Shown here in pieces: positions 22,554 through 31,395 of a stretch of 36,253 nt of DNA (positions are counted from its first letter, which is position 1; each line of letters opens with the position of its first letter). The notes below the pieces were generated by a model. It ran no database searches, had not been told where the DNA came from, and saw only the letters and a program-made list of their open reading frames with translations. Source of the stretch: Caldilineaceae bacterium (lineage in GTDB: Bacteria; Chloroflexota; Anaerolineae; Caldilineales; Caldilineaceae); contig JAHDWG010000007.1 in the NCBI GenBank assembly GCA_023384495.1, forward strand, positions 5,088 to 41,340, given 5' to 3'. The translations under genes were made by a program, and so were the position numbers.

Positions 22554-24197
22554 ATGAAACGCATTCTGAAATGGGTCATTATCATCATCGTGGTCGGCGG
22601 GGCGTCGATTGCCGCGTATGCCTGGTACACGGGGCAGAGCCTGTTGCCCGCCCGCAGCGCATCGGAGCAGGGTCAGACGATGCCGCTGGGCGCGAGCGCG
22701 CAGGATGAAGCGCCCTTGTCCACCGTGGAGATTCGCCCGGCGGAGAGCGTCATTGGCCGTGTGAGCGCGGCCGGCAACATTGCCCTGAGCAGCCGCCGCT
22801 ATGTGGTGATGGAGAGTAACGGTGTGGTCACCGAAGTCCACTACCAGCCGGGCGACATGGTTGAGGTCGGCGCGCTGCTGATCGCACTGGACACAACCGA
22901 CCTCGAGCGCGCGCTGCGCCGGGCCGAGCTTCAGGTCGCCAACAGCAAGACCTCAATGGCGCAGTTGGTTGAACCAGCCGACGCCAGTGAGGTGGCCCAG
23001 GCTGAGGCCGAATTGCTCTCGGCGCAAGAGAACCTGAAGGCAGTGCAGGCCGGCGCCGGCGACGAGGAGCTTGCCGCGGCCCGCGCCAGCCGCACCGCCG
23101 CCTGGGCGCGCTACAACGAACTGACCGCGCCCATGTCCGCCGCTGAACGCACCCGGCTTGAGGCCCAACGCCGCAGCGCCGAGATCACCGTGCGCGAGGC
23201 GCAGCGCGAGTATGACAAGGTGTCGTGGCAGAATGATTCGGGCATGACGGCGCAGGCCGCCGAACTGCAACGCGCCACCATCGAATACGAACGGATCAAC
23301 GCCGAGTTTGAGATCTCAGCTGCCGGCTCCAACCAGTCGGACGTTCAATCCGCGCTGGCGAGCGCGCAGGACGCCCAACGCCAGCTCGACGAGTTGCTCG
23401 CCAAACCGACCGACGCCGAACTGGCCACTGCCGAGGCGCAGGTGGCCGCCGCCCAAACCAAACTCGACTCGCTCCAAGGCGGCCCCACCGAGTTGGAGTT
23501 GCAGGCCGCCCAGATTCAGCTCGAACAGGCGCTGGTCGACCTGGAAGAGGCGCACGCCAATCTGCAAAAGGCGCGTGTGGTTGCCCCCATCAACGGCGCC
23601 ATCATCCAGTTGGATGCGCAAGTGGGGCAGCGACTCGGCGCGGGCGAGGTGGCGGCGGTGCTGGCTGACACCAGCGCGCTCGAACTGCCCGTCCAGGTGG
23701 CGGAGGTGGACATCGATGAGGTTGCCATCGGCCAGGCGGCGGAGATCACCATCGATGCCCTGCTGGGCCGCGCATTCCGGGGTGAGGTGGCGCGCATCGC
23801 CCCTGTCAGCAGCGACACATCGGGCGTGGTCAACTATCAAGTGACGATCCGCCTCACCGATGATGACCTCGCCGGCGTGCGCCCCGACATGACCGCCGTC
23901 GCCGGATTTGTGGACAGCGAAGCCGCCGGCGGCTGGCTCGTTCCCACCACCGCCATCCGGCGCGAGAATGGCGAACCAACCGTCACCGTCATGCGGGCGG
24001 GGCAGCCAAGCACGGTGCGCGTCACGCCCGGCTCGGCGCAAGGAGAATGGACGGTCGTCCATGCCGCCGACCTGCGCGCGGGGGATCAGGTTGTGGGCAG
24101 CGTGGCCTCGTATGTGGATCAAGACAGCCCGTTCGGCGGGGCTGGCGGCGGCCCCCGTGGCGGCGGCCCGGTGATCCGTAGCGGGGGCGGCGGTTGA
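22554..24197 (+). CDS. HlyD/MacA-like efflux periplasmic adaptor
   Basis: The protein is 547 aa. An N-terminal membrane anchor (about 6-25) is followed by a split biotinyl-lipoyl-like domain (YVVMESNGVVTEVHYQPGDMVEVGALLIALD, closing near ARVVAPINGAIIQLDAQVGQRL). A long Ala/Glu/Gln-rich helical hairpin (about 120-345) is clearly longer than in MacA. Beta-barrel and membrane-proximal domains follow, and the C-terminal tail is Gly/Arg-rich. It would connect the MacB-like pump to an outer component or, in an organism lacking a conventional outer membrane, form an extended extracytoplasmic stalk. GGAG precedes the ATG, downstream of a heptamer repeat. Confidence 0.92.
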   Translation: MKRILKWVIIIIVVGGASIAAYAWYTGQSLLPARSASEQGQTMPLGASAQDEAPLSTVEIRPAESVIGRVSAAGNIALSSRRYVVMESNGVVTEVHYQPGDMVEVGALLIALDTTDLERALRRAELQVANSKTSMAQLVEPADASEVAQAEAELLSAQENLKAVQAGAGDEELAAARASRTAAWARYNELTAPMSAAERTRLEAQRRSAEITVREAQREYDKVSWQNDSGMTAQAAELQRATIEYERINAEFEISAAGSNQSDVQSALASAQDAQRQLDELLAKPTDAELATAEAQVAAAQTKLDSLQGGPTELELQAAQIQLEQALVDLEEAHANLQKARVVAPINGAIIQLDAQVGQRLGAGEVAAVLADTSALELPVQVAEVDIDEVAIGQAAEITIDALLGRAFRGEVARIAPVSSDTSGVVNYQVTIRLTDDDLAGVRPDMTAVAGFVDSEAAGGWLVPTTAIRRENGEPTVTVMRAGQPSTVRVTPGSAQGEWTVVHAADLRAGDQVVGSVASYVDQDSPFGGAGGGPRGGGPVIRSGGGG

Positions 24198-24262
24198 TGC
24201 GGGCCTTGAAACCGCTCGGTGCGTTTTGCATTGTTTACGGGTATGAAATAGGGATAGTTCGG

Positions 24263-26047
24263 ATGAGACAACAACGTATGGGCAGCGGATGGCGGCGCGT
24301 CCCTCAACTGTTCAAGGCGATAGCCGTTTGCGGATTGGCCTGCGCCGTGGCGTTAGCCGGTGGTGTTGCGCCAGCGCTGAAAGCGGCCGCGCTCCAGCCC
24401 CGAGTCGCCATTGTGGGCGCAACGGGGGCAAGGCTGGCGACCGCGCCAAACGGCCATGTGATCGGCGATCTGGCCGCCGGCGAACGGGTCGACGCCACCG
24501 CTCGCACCGAAACCGGCGACTGGCTCTTTGTACAGACCGAGCACGGCGTCGGGTGGGTTGCCACAGCGGAGTTGATCGTCTTTGGCGCGGCGACCTTGCC
24601 AGTGCAGGGCGTCGAACCGGCTGATCGGGCGGCAGGCCAGGAGACGGCTGAACCAACGGGCGGGCCTGAACCACCCCCCGCAGCCGCGGACGCCCCCCAG
24701 CCCACCACGCCGCCACCTTCCGAAGGTGCAATCTCGGAGCCGCCGCCACAGGTGGAAGCCCCCATCACCCCAGCAGTGACGGCGGAGATTCTTGCCAAAG
24801 GGCTTAACGTCCGTTCTGGCCCTGGCATGGAATATGGTATCCTAACCGAAGTCAAAGCGGGCGGGCGCTATGTCGCCCATGCGCGCAACGAGGCCGGCGA
24901 CTGGCTCCAGATCGAACTGCCCGATGGCCGCGCCGGCTGGGTTGGGGCAGGCTATGTGCAACTGAGTGTGGCCGCAACCGAGCTTTCGGTGGCCAGCGCG
25001 CCGGCAAATCGCGCTACACCGGCGGCGCCCACGCCGGAACCGACCCCGGCTGCCGTGCGCGCCGGCCCGACTGGGCTGGCGGGAACCATCGTTTTCAGCA
25101 GCGGGAACGGCGGGCTGTTCTATCGCTATGACCTGGCGACCGGCGAGCTTGCCCCGCTCACCCACGGCATCGACCCGGCCATTAGCCCCGATGGGAAGCA
25201 GGTGGTCTTTACCCGGGTGGGGGGCGAAAGCGGCATCTATCTGATCAACATTGACGGCAGTGGCGAACGGAAAATCTTTGGCGAGCGCGAGCTGCTCAGT
25301 TCACCCAAGTGGAGCCCAGACGGGCGTTGGATTGTCTTTAGCCGCCTTGATGGAACCTACAGTTGCTTTGATCTGGGGCGCAATGGCATCTGTGTTGCGG
25401 CGAGTGAGTTGGTCCCCTCACCACCCGCGGGGCTGACCGACGAACAGTTGGAACAGTTCAACGCCAGGCGTCCGAGTATTCTGAGCCGGTTTGACCGGCA
25501 GGATCGACCCAACTGGGCGCTGGCGCGCATCAATGCGGACGGTGGCGATTATCGGGATGTTGCCGCGCTCAATTCGGCCTTGGCGCCCGACTGGAACGAG
25601 GCTGGGATCGTGTACCAATCCAAAGCCGGCATCGAGCGAACGGCGGACGCGCCCGACGCCACCACCCATTCGGTATTGGCCGGGCACAATCTCTATGATC
25701 CGGCCTGGCAGCCCGCTAGCGGGGGCAACGGCGGACGGATCGTCTACCAGCAAAAGCGGAGCAGCCATTGGCAGATTTTTGCCGTCAACCCAGATGGTTC
25801 GGGCAATGTGGCGCTGACCCGGCCGGCCACCACGCTCGTCGACCAATTGCCCAGCAGCGTGGCGCCGGCGTGGAGCCCCGATGGCGGCCATATTGTCTTT
25901 CTCAGCAACCGTGAAGAGAACGGCGAGGCAGGCCAATGGCGGCTCTGGGTGATGGACGCCGATGGCGGCAACCAACGCCCCCTGCCGGTGGATGTCCCTA
26001 TCGACTATGGCTTTGTGCAGGAACAAATGGTTAGCTGGGGTCGATGA
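24263..26047 (+). CDS. Exported protein with two SH3b domains and a TolB-like beta-propeller
   Basis: The protein is 594 aa. A signal peptide (about 12-43) precedes a first SH3b domain (about 47-105). A Pro/Ala/Glu linker, a second SH3b domain (about 172-233, LNVRSGPGMEYGILTEV and GRAGWVGAGYVQL) and another linker follow. The rest is a six-bladed WD40/PD40 (TolB-like) propeller with repeats such as AISPDGKQVVFTR, SPKWSPDGRWIVFSR and APAWSPDGGHIVFLSNR. SH3b domains often bind peptidoglycan, so a wall-associated scaffold is plausible. An earlier ATG at 24197 overlaps the adaptor stop by one base; I chose 24263 because the signal peptide follows soon after. It ends the transporter operon. Confidence 0.86.
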   Translation: MRQQRMGSGWRRVPQLFKAIAVCGLACAVALAGGVAPALKAAALQPRVAIVGATGARLATAPNGHVIGDLAAGERVDATARTETGDWLFVQTEHGVGWVATAELIVFGAATLPVQGVEPADRAAGQETAEPTGGPEPPPAAADAPQPTTPPPSEGAISEPPPQVEAPITPAVTAEILAKGLNVRSGPGMEYGILTEVKAGGRYVAHARNEAGDWLQIELPDGRAGWVGAGYVQLSVAATELSVASAPANRATPAAPTPEPTPAAVRAGPTGLAGTIVFSSGNGGLFYRYDLATGELAPLTHGIDPAISPDGKQVVFTRVGGESGIYLINIDGSGERKIFGERELLSSPKWSPDGRWIVFSRLDGTYSCFDLGRNGICVAASELVPSPPAGLTDEQLEQFNARRPSILSRFDRQDRPNWALARINADGGDYRDVAALNSALAPDWNEAGIVYQSKAGIERTADAPDATTHSVLAGHNLYDPAWQPASGGNGGRIVYQQKRSSHWQIFAVNPDGSGNVALTRPATTLVDQLPSSVAPAWSPDGGHIVFLSNREENGEAGQWRLWVMDADGGNQRPLPVDVPIDYGFVQEQMVSWGR

Positions 26048-26114
26048 CGGATGCGCCGGGCGTGACGTATCACGTGGCGACGGATGTTTGCCGCCCGGCC
26101 AGTCGGAATATCGT

Positions 26115-26162
26115 TTTGATACTGTGTTTGATACTGTGTTTGATACTGTGTTTGATACTGCG
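26115..26162. repeat. 12-bp tandem repeat (4 units) abutting the glycosyltransferase start
   Basis: Four units of TTTGATACTGTG (the last ends in TGCG) occupy 26115-26162, and the ATG of the glycosyltransferase gene follows directly. No ribosome-binding purine stretch is present between repeat and start. Confidence 0.9.
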
Positions 26163-28781
26163 ATGGAAAATGACTCCCCCGTGCATCAGGCAGCGGTTCG
26201 CAGTGGGTTGCGCTTTGTAGCGGCGATAACCCTTCTTCATCTTATGCTCTGGCTGCCGCTGCCTGGGGTGGCGCAGACGCTGGCTCTGTTGGCCCTCATC
26301 GGGTTGATGCCCGGTCTGCTTTTTGTGGAGTTGCTCGTCGGGCAGAGTGAAGCGCCGCCGGACCAGTGGGAACGGTGGCTCTATGGCGCGGGCGCCGGCT
26401 ATGCGATCATGACGCTGGGCATGTTGCTGCTCAGTTATCTGCCCGGTGGGGTGACCGCATGGCAGGTGCTGGTTGGGTTTGACGCCTTGTTGTTGGCCTT
26501 GGGCGCGCTGTGGTGGCGGCGCCCAAGGCGTCTTCCTCATGTCACGGGCGAGGAGGCTGCGTCCATCTCAAGCGCAGAGCGTTGGCCGTGGCCAGCGGGG
26601 ATCGCAGTCGCTATGCTGCTGGTGATTGGGGGCGTGCTCCGTTTCCACAACCTTGGCTATGCCGAGTTTCTCACCGATGAGGCGCGGGTGGTGCTGCGCG
26701 CCGCGGCGGTGGTGCAGGGCTATGAAGATACGTTGTTTCTCCACCGCAAAGGCCCGGTGGAGATTGTGCTGCCGGCTGCCCCCTTTGCATTGCTGGGCGG
26801 CTTGAATGAGGCCACCGCCCGGCTGCCCTTTGCGGTTGCCAGCCTGGCCGCCCTGCTGGCCGTCTTTTATTTGGGGTGGAGGCTGTGGGGGACGTTGGCG
26901 GGCGCCAGCGCGGCGCTGCTGCTTGCGGTCAATGGATACCTGATCGGCTTTGCCCGCTTTGTCCAATATCAGAGTGTGGTCTTGTTGATGTCGGTGTTGG
27001 CGGTGCTGATCCTCCACCGCCTGCTGCACAGGCCGGTTGCCGTGGCGCGCTATCTGATCTTGGCCGCGCTCTTGGTCGCCACCGGGCTGCTCTCGCACTA
27101 CGATGGGCTGGTGACGCTGCTGCCGGTTGCGCTGGCCATCTTCTTTCTCTTCCAACGTCGGCGCGTGGAATGGGCGCCCCTTGCGCGCGCCGTCGGGTTG
27201 GCCGGTGTCACAGGAGGGCTGGCGCTTGCCCTTTTCTATGTTCCTTTTGTGCTGCATCCCAACTTTTCGGCTACCGCCGCCTATCTCTTCGACAACCGGC
27301 TGCGCGCCGGCGACTTCCCCTACAACAATCTGAACGAGCTTGCGCTGCGGGGCATGGTCTACGACCCGCCGCTGCTTGTCATCTTCTCCAGCGTCATGAT
27401 CACTGCGGCGTTGGCATGGGCCATAGGCCGCGCATTGGGGCGCATCTGGGGCATCTTGATTGGGCTGCTGTTGGGTTTTGTCCTCTACGTAACGCTGCGC
27501 GAGCCTGCCATGCTCGAAGTTACTTGGGTCGAGCGGCTGCTGTTGCCATTTGCCTTGGCCATTGGCCTGGCCTGGCTGGCCCCACGGTTGGGCGTTGCCG
27601 AGCGGATGCTTTGGCTCTGGTGGGGTGCGCCGCTGTTGCTGGCGTTTTTTCTTGTGGCGCAACCGGGCACCCACGTCTATGTCGTGTTGGCCCCCGGTGC
27701 GCTGCTCATTGGCTATCTCTTGCAGCGCCAGTGGCTGTTTCTGCGCAAACGGCTGGGCGCCCCGGCGGCCTGGCTCATCGAATTTGCCCCCTTGGCCGTG
27801 GTTGTGGCGGCTGTCTGTGTGCGCGCCTACTTCTTTTTTGCCTACACCGATGTCGAAGTGCTCCATGCCAAACAGGATCACGCCCAGGCGCTTGAGCCCA
27901 CAGAGGAGGCGTCGCCCTGGCAGCGATTTACCATCGATCGGCTCTATGGCTTTCCGCTGGCGAATGGATGGAAGGCAGTGGGGATGCTCTACGCCGATGG
28001 CGTACTGGTCGGTGACTATGAAACCAACCAGCGTGATGATCTGCTCCCCGATTGGTATACACGTGGCGAACATCGTTGCGCCGCTACGGCCAGCTGGTAT
28101 TTTGCCGTCAATAACCTGGAGGCTTGGTCGTTGGGCAGCCAGAATGTAGAGGAGTTGGTCTTGAGCCAGGGATACCGACCGTGGGGCGTGGTGACCGTGA
28201 ATGACCAGCCACGCATGCAGATCTACACCCGGCTGGCCGCAGGGGAAGGCGACGCCGGCCAGCTTCGCCGCTTCCCGCTAGAGGCATACGAGGCGCGCTT
28301 CGACCGGACCAGCACCCCATATCTACCGCTGAGCCACCCCACCGTGAGAGAGCCGATTGCCAACCGCCTTGATGTAAACTTTGATGGGCAGATCCGGCTG
28401 GAAGGATACAAGCTGGAGGCCAATCAGCCGCTGCGGCCAGGCGATACGCTGCGGCTGACCCTCTATTGGCAAGCGCTGCGCCCTATGGCCGAGTCGTATA
28501 AGGTTTTCAACCAGGCTTTTTATGGCAATGGCGTGATGGTGGCGCAGCGTGACGCCATACCGGTGTGCGACCGCCACCCCACCAACCTCTGGTATCCGGG
28601 CGAACGGATCGCAGACATCCATGACATTGCGATTCTCGAGGATGCGCCCGACGGTCTCTATCCGCTCTTTACTGGCCTCTATCGAGAGGCGGATTTCGCC
28701 CGCCTGCCCGTGCTCGATGACGCCGGCAACCCGATTGCCGAGCAGGTCGAAATTACACAGCTTCAGATTGGCGCGCCGTGA
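26163..28781 (+). CDS. Large membrane glycosyltransferase (GT39/ArnT-like) with C-terminal beta domain
   Basis: This 872-aa protein has many membrane helices in residues about 15-620, and the first extracytoplasmic loop carries the acidic TDE motif (171-173) of dolichyl/undecaprenyl-phosphate-sugar glycosyltransferases (PMT/ArnT superfamily). The region after about 640 is soluble and ends in a beta-rich domain (RLEGYKLEANQPLRPGDTLRLTLYWQAL and DGLYPLFTGLYREADFARLPV), as appended to such enzymes in Chloroflexota. It would transfer a sugar from a lipid carrier to a protein or glycan outside the membrane. The open frame extends upstream through a 12-bp tandem repeat encoding FDTV units, but the ATG at 26163 begins the conserved hydrophobic part. 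Confidence 0.88.
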   Translation: MENDSPVHQAAVRSGLRFVAAITLLHLMLWLPLPGVAQTLALLALIGLMPGLLFVELLVGQSEAPPDQWERWLYGAGAGYAIMTLGMLLLSYLPGGVTAWQVLVGFDALLLALGALWWRRPRRLPHVTGEEAASISSAERWPWPAGIAVAMLLVIGGVLRFHNLGYAEFLTDEARVVLRAAAVVQGYEDTLFLHRKGPVEIVLPAAPFALLGGLNEATARLPFAVASLAALLAVFYLGWRLWGTLAGASAALLLAVNGYLIGFARFVQYQSVVLLMSVLAVLILHRLLHRPVAVARYLILAALLVATGLLSHYDGLVTLLPVALAIFFLFQRRRVEWAPLARAVGLAGVTGGLALALFYVPFVLHPNFSATAAYLFDNRLRAGDFPYNNLNELALRGMVYDPPLLVIFSSVMITAALAWAIGRALGRIWGILIGLLLGFVLYVTLREPAMLEVTWVERLLLPFALAIGLAWLAPRLGVAERMLWLWWGAPLLLAFFLVAQPGTHVYVVLAPGALLIGYLLQRQWLFLRKRLGAPAAWLIEFAPLAVVVAAVCVRAYFFFAYTDVEVLHAKQDHAQALEPTEEASPWQRFTIDRLYGFPLANGWKAVGMLYADGVLVGDYETNQRDDLLPDWYTRGEHRCAATASWYFAVNNLEAWSLGSQNVEELVLSQGYRPWGVVTVNDQPRMQIYTRLAAGEGDAGQLRRFPLEAYEARFDRTSTPYLPLSHPTVREPIANRLDVNFDGQIRLEGYKLEANQPLRPGDTLRLTLYWQALRPMAESYKVFNQAFYGNGVMVAQRDAIPVCDRHPTNLWYPGERIADIHDIAILEDAPDGLYPLFTGLYREADFARLPVLDDAGNPIAEQVEITQLQIGAP

Positions 28782-28796
28782 TGGCGGTTGAACGTG

Positions 28797-28840
28797 TTGT
28801 CCCCGCTTGGCAACCATCCTGTATAATGCAGGATAGTTGC
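28797..28840 (+). promoter_or_regulatory. murJ promoter with -10 box centred in a 31-bp palindrome
   Basis: A perfect TATAAT lies at 28822-28827, with TTGTCC at 28797-28802 as a possible -35 (19-bp spacing, longer than ideal). The -10 is inside a dyad at 28810-28840: GCAAC-n-ATCCTG on the left and CAGGAT-n-GTTGC on the right. Thirteen of 15 symmetric pairs match around the centre at 28825. This looks like an operator overlapping the promoter. Confidence 0.6.
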
Positions 28841-28871
28841 AAGGGCCACACACATTGGCCACGCACATTGA

Positions 28872-29816
28872 ATGTTTGAGCCGCGCATGAACCGTACGCA
28901 GCACCTGTTACGCTCCACCCTAATTGTCATCATTTTGTTTGGCCTGAACAAAGTTACGGGCTTTGCCAAACTGTTGTTGATGACCGGCCAGTTTGGCGCC
29001 AGCGCCAAGGCGGATGCATTTACTGCGGCCAACCAATTGCCTGAACTCTTTGGCGCCATGTTGGCTGGGGGGGCATTGGCGGCGGCGCTCATCCCCGTCT
29101 ATTCGGCCTATTTGATCCGGGGCGCGCACAGCGAGGCGAGCGAGTTGGCCAGCGCCGTGGTCACGCTGACGTTGGTGATCATGGGCGTGGTGGCTGCGTT
29201 TGCCGCCTGGTTTGCGTTGCCGCTCACGCAGCGGCTGCTCGTGCCGGCATTTTCCCCCGCTCAGCAGGCGCTGACGGCGGAATTGATGCAGATTTTGTTG
29301 GTGGCGATGGCGATCTTCAGCATCAGCAGCATCTTTTCGAGCCTGCTCAACGCTCATCAGCACTTCTTCACACCGGCGCTGGGCACCGTGCTGCTCGACC
29401 TGGGGCAAATCGCCGGGCTTTATTTTTTGGCGCCCAAGTGGGGCATTCATGGGGTGGCGTGGGGCAGCGTAATCGGTGGGCTGCTGGCTTGGGGAATACA
29501 GACGCCTGTCTTTGTCCGTTTGCGCATCGCCCAACGGTTGGCGGTGCGCTGGCGCCTGACGGGCTTGCACGAGGTGGCGCGCCTGATGGGGCCGCGCATT
29601 GTAACGTTGGGCATTGTCCAGGCGGTGGATCTGATCTTCATCCGCCTGGCGTCCCCGCTGCCGTCGGGGAGTATTGCCGCCTATTATTACGCCCTTTTGA
29701 TCATGGTCTACATGCCGAAATCGCTCTTTGGCGCTGCGATCACGACGGTGATCTTCCCGACGTTGGCCGCCTATCGCACACGCTGGCGCGCGCGCTCCAG
29801 GCTGCTTGGGCGTTGA
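28872..29816 (+). CDS. murJ: MurJ/MVF lipid II flippase, N-terminal part (frameshifted gene)
   Basis: The 314-aa frame encodes the first nine or so helices of a MurJ-type flippase of the MOP superfamily: FGLNKVTGFAKLLLMTGQFGASAKADAFTAANQLPELFGAMLAGGALAAALIPVY is the hallmark start. MurJ moves lipid II across the membrane for peptidoglycan synthesis. After FPTLAAY the frame runs into RTRWRARSRLLGR and stops, whereas the expected continuation (TLARALQAAWALILPGAVGL) is encoded in another frame from about 29786. Relative to other MurJ proteins about ten residues of the cytoplasmic loop are also missing, pointing to a deletion of roughly 28-31 nt. The start may be 28872 or the ATG at 28887. A truncated product is unlikely to function alone. 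Confidence 0.82.
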   Translation: MFEPRMNRTQHLLRSTLIVIILFGLNKVTGFAKLLLMTGQFGASAKADAFTAANQLPELFGAMLAGGALAAALIPVYSAYLIRGAHSEASELASAVVTLTLVIMGVVAAFAAWFALPLTQRLLVPAFSPAQQALTAELMQILLVAMAIFSISSIFSSLLNAHQHFFTPALGTVLLDLGQIAGLYFLAPKWGIHGVAWGSVIGGLLAWGIQTPVFVRLRIAQRLAVRWRLTGLHEVARLMGPRIVTLGIVQAVDLIFIRLASPLPSGSIAAYYYALLIMVYMPKSLFGAAITTVIFPTLAAYRTRWRARSRLLGR

Positions 29817-30400
29817 TCCTGCCCGGCGCGGTGGGTTTGGTGGCGTTGGGGCCATCCGCCGTGGCCTTTTTGTTGCAGCGCGGGGCCTTTGACGGCGACG
29901 CCACGGCGTTGGTCTACACTCTGCTGGTGATCTTCGCCATACGGCTCGTGGCTGAAACGACCCAAGACATTCTCTTTCTGCCCTTCTATGCCGGCCACAA
30001 CACGCGCACGCCCATGTGGGTGGCCATTGGGTGGATGCTCGTCAATGTCACGCTCAGCTATAGGCTGGTCGGCCCCTTTGGCATTCAGGGGCTGGCGCTG
30101 GCTTCGACGCTGGCGGTGGTGCTGGCCGTTCTGGCGCTCTATGCGCTCAACCGGACGGCAGACAACCAGCTCGGCAAGGGCGCGCTGGGGTTGAGCCTGG
30201 GGCGGGCGCTACTCGCTTCCCTGGGCATGGCGACGGTGGTGCTGGCGATCCGTGGGTTGGCGCTGGCGACGCTCCCCTATTTGACACTGGCGATCGCGGC
30301 GGGCGGCGCCGCCTACATGGGCTGTTTCTTGTTGCTGGGCGGGCGGGCGGAGGTGGCGCAACTGGCCCTGGCGCTGCCCAGCCGCCGCCGGGCATCCTAA
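29784..30400 (+). pseudogene. murJ: MurJ C-terminal part, out of frame
   Basis: From about 29784 a second frame encodes the remaining helices: TLARALQAAWALILPGAVGLVALGPSAVAFLLQRGAFDGDATALV, then AIRLVAETTQDILFLPFYAGHNTRTPMWVAIGWMLVNVTLSYRLVG. The RGAFD and AGHNTRTP blocks are typical of the second half of MurJ. The upstream part of this frame (from 29438) is a shadow of the first half. No start codon with a ribosome site lies near 29784, so the segment belongs to the broken gene. Confidence 0.78.
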
Positions 30401-30501
30401 CCGCCCACCCACGGTGGCCGTCACCGACCGTCAGGGCCAGCGGCGCAATGGATGGCCGGTCTCTAACCGCTAGGCAACGACGGAAAAGACAGAGGTAATA
30501 C

Positions 30502-31395
30502 ATGGAACGATCCCGAATCAACCGCGATCCTATTGACACGCAACTGGCTGAGGCGATTTGGCGAATCTACCGCCGCCCCGAACGGCCCACGGCGTGGGAT
30601 AAAGGTGGCAACTTACCGTGGGACGAACCTGCCTTTGCCCAGCGCATGTTGCGTGAACATCTGGATGAATCGCACGGCGCAGCGTCGCGGCGAGCGGCTG
30701 AGCGTATGGCGCAGATCGATTGGCTCTGGGCCAAGTTGGCGCTGCAACCCGACATGCGGCTGCTCGACATCACATGTGGGCCGGGCCTGTACGCCGTGGA
30801 ATTTGCGCGCCGCGGCTGCATCGTCACTGGCATCGACTTTAGCCCGGCAGCCATTCCCTATGCCCGGCAGTTGGCAGACCAGGCCGGCGTCGCCGACCGC
30901 TGTGTCTTTGTGCAGCAAGATGTGCGCCAGGCGGATTGGGGTGAGCATGCCTTTGATGCGGCCATTTTTCTCTATGGGCAACTGGGGGTCTTCCCCAAGG
31001 TCGAGGCGCGGGCGTTGTTGGCAAAGGCTGCGCGGGCGCTGCGACCGGGTGGCCGGCTGGCTATCGAGCTACTCGATCAGGGGCGGGTGGACAAAAAAGA
31101 GAGCACGTGGTGGTATACCGACGACCAGGGGCTTTGGGGAGATGCGCCCTTTCTGCATTTGGGAGAGCGTTTTTGGGACGCCGAACAGCAGATGTCGATT
31201 GAGCGCTTTACCATCCTACATCTGGCGGAGGGCGCGGTCGATGAGGTCATCCTCTGCGACCAGACGTACGCGGTTGGGGAGGTCGCCGCTATGATGCAGG
31301 AGGCCGGCTTTTCGACAAGCGAGAACTTTGCAGCCTGGGGGGGGCTGCCGGTTTCTGATGCGGCCGAGTGGGTGGCCTATGTGGCTACGGTCTGA
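30502..31395 (+). CDS. Class I SAM-dependent methyltransferase
   Basis: This 297-aa cytosolic protein has a ~75-residue N-terminal helical region and then a Methyltransf_25-type Rossmann fold. Motif I is LLDITCGPGLYAVEFA (Cys and Pro replace the more common Gly-x-Gly core), the post-I strand is IVTGIDFSPAAI, then FVQQDVRQADW and FDAAIFLYGQLGVFP. A long C-terminal insertion (TWWYTDDQGLWG to ILCDQTYAVGEVAAMMQEAGF) resembles small-molecule methyltransferases. The ATG has AGAGGT upstream. The gene converges with the EEP phosphatase gene and overlaps its end by 11 nt. The substrate is unknown. Confidence 0.9.
   Translation: MERSRINRDPIDTQLAEAIWRIYRRPERPTAWDKGGNLPWDEPAFAQRMLREHLDESHGAASRRAAERMAQIDWLWAKLALQPDMRLLDITCGPGLYAVEFARRGCIVTGIDFSPAAIPYARQLADQAGVADRCVFVQQDVRQADWGEHAFDAAIFLYGQLGVFPKVEARALLAKAARALRPGGRLAIELLDQGRVDKKESTWWYTDDQGLWGDAPFLHLGERFWDAEQQMSIERFTILHLAEGAVDEVILCDQTYAVGEVAAMMQEAGFSTSENFAAWGGLPVSDAAEWVAYVATV

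Noticed and set aside
22359-22841. Reverse-strand frames rich in SSIVYRP-type repeats
   Set aside because: They are translations of the heptamer array and of antisense coding sequence.
25962-26162. N-terminal extension of the glycosyltransferase including FDTV repeats
   Set aside because: It overlaps the end of the propeller gene, and the FDTV repeats are only a translation of the noncoding 12-bp tandem repeat.
29438-29815. Open frame overlapping the first half of murJ in another frame
   Set aside because: It reads Gly/Arg/His/Cys-rich and has no membrane pattern until it joins the true MurJ second half near 29784; it is a shadow, not a separate start.
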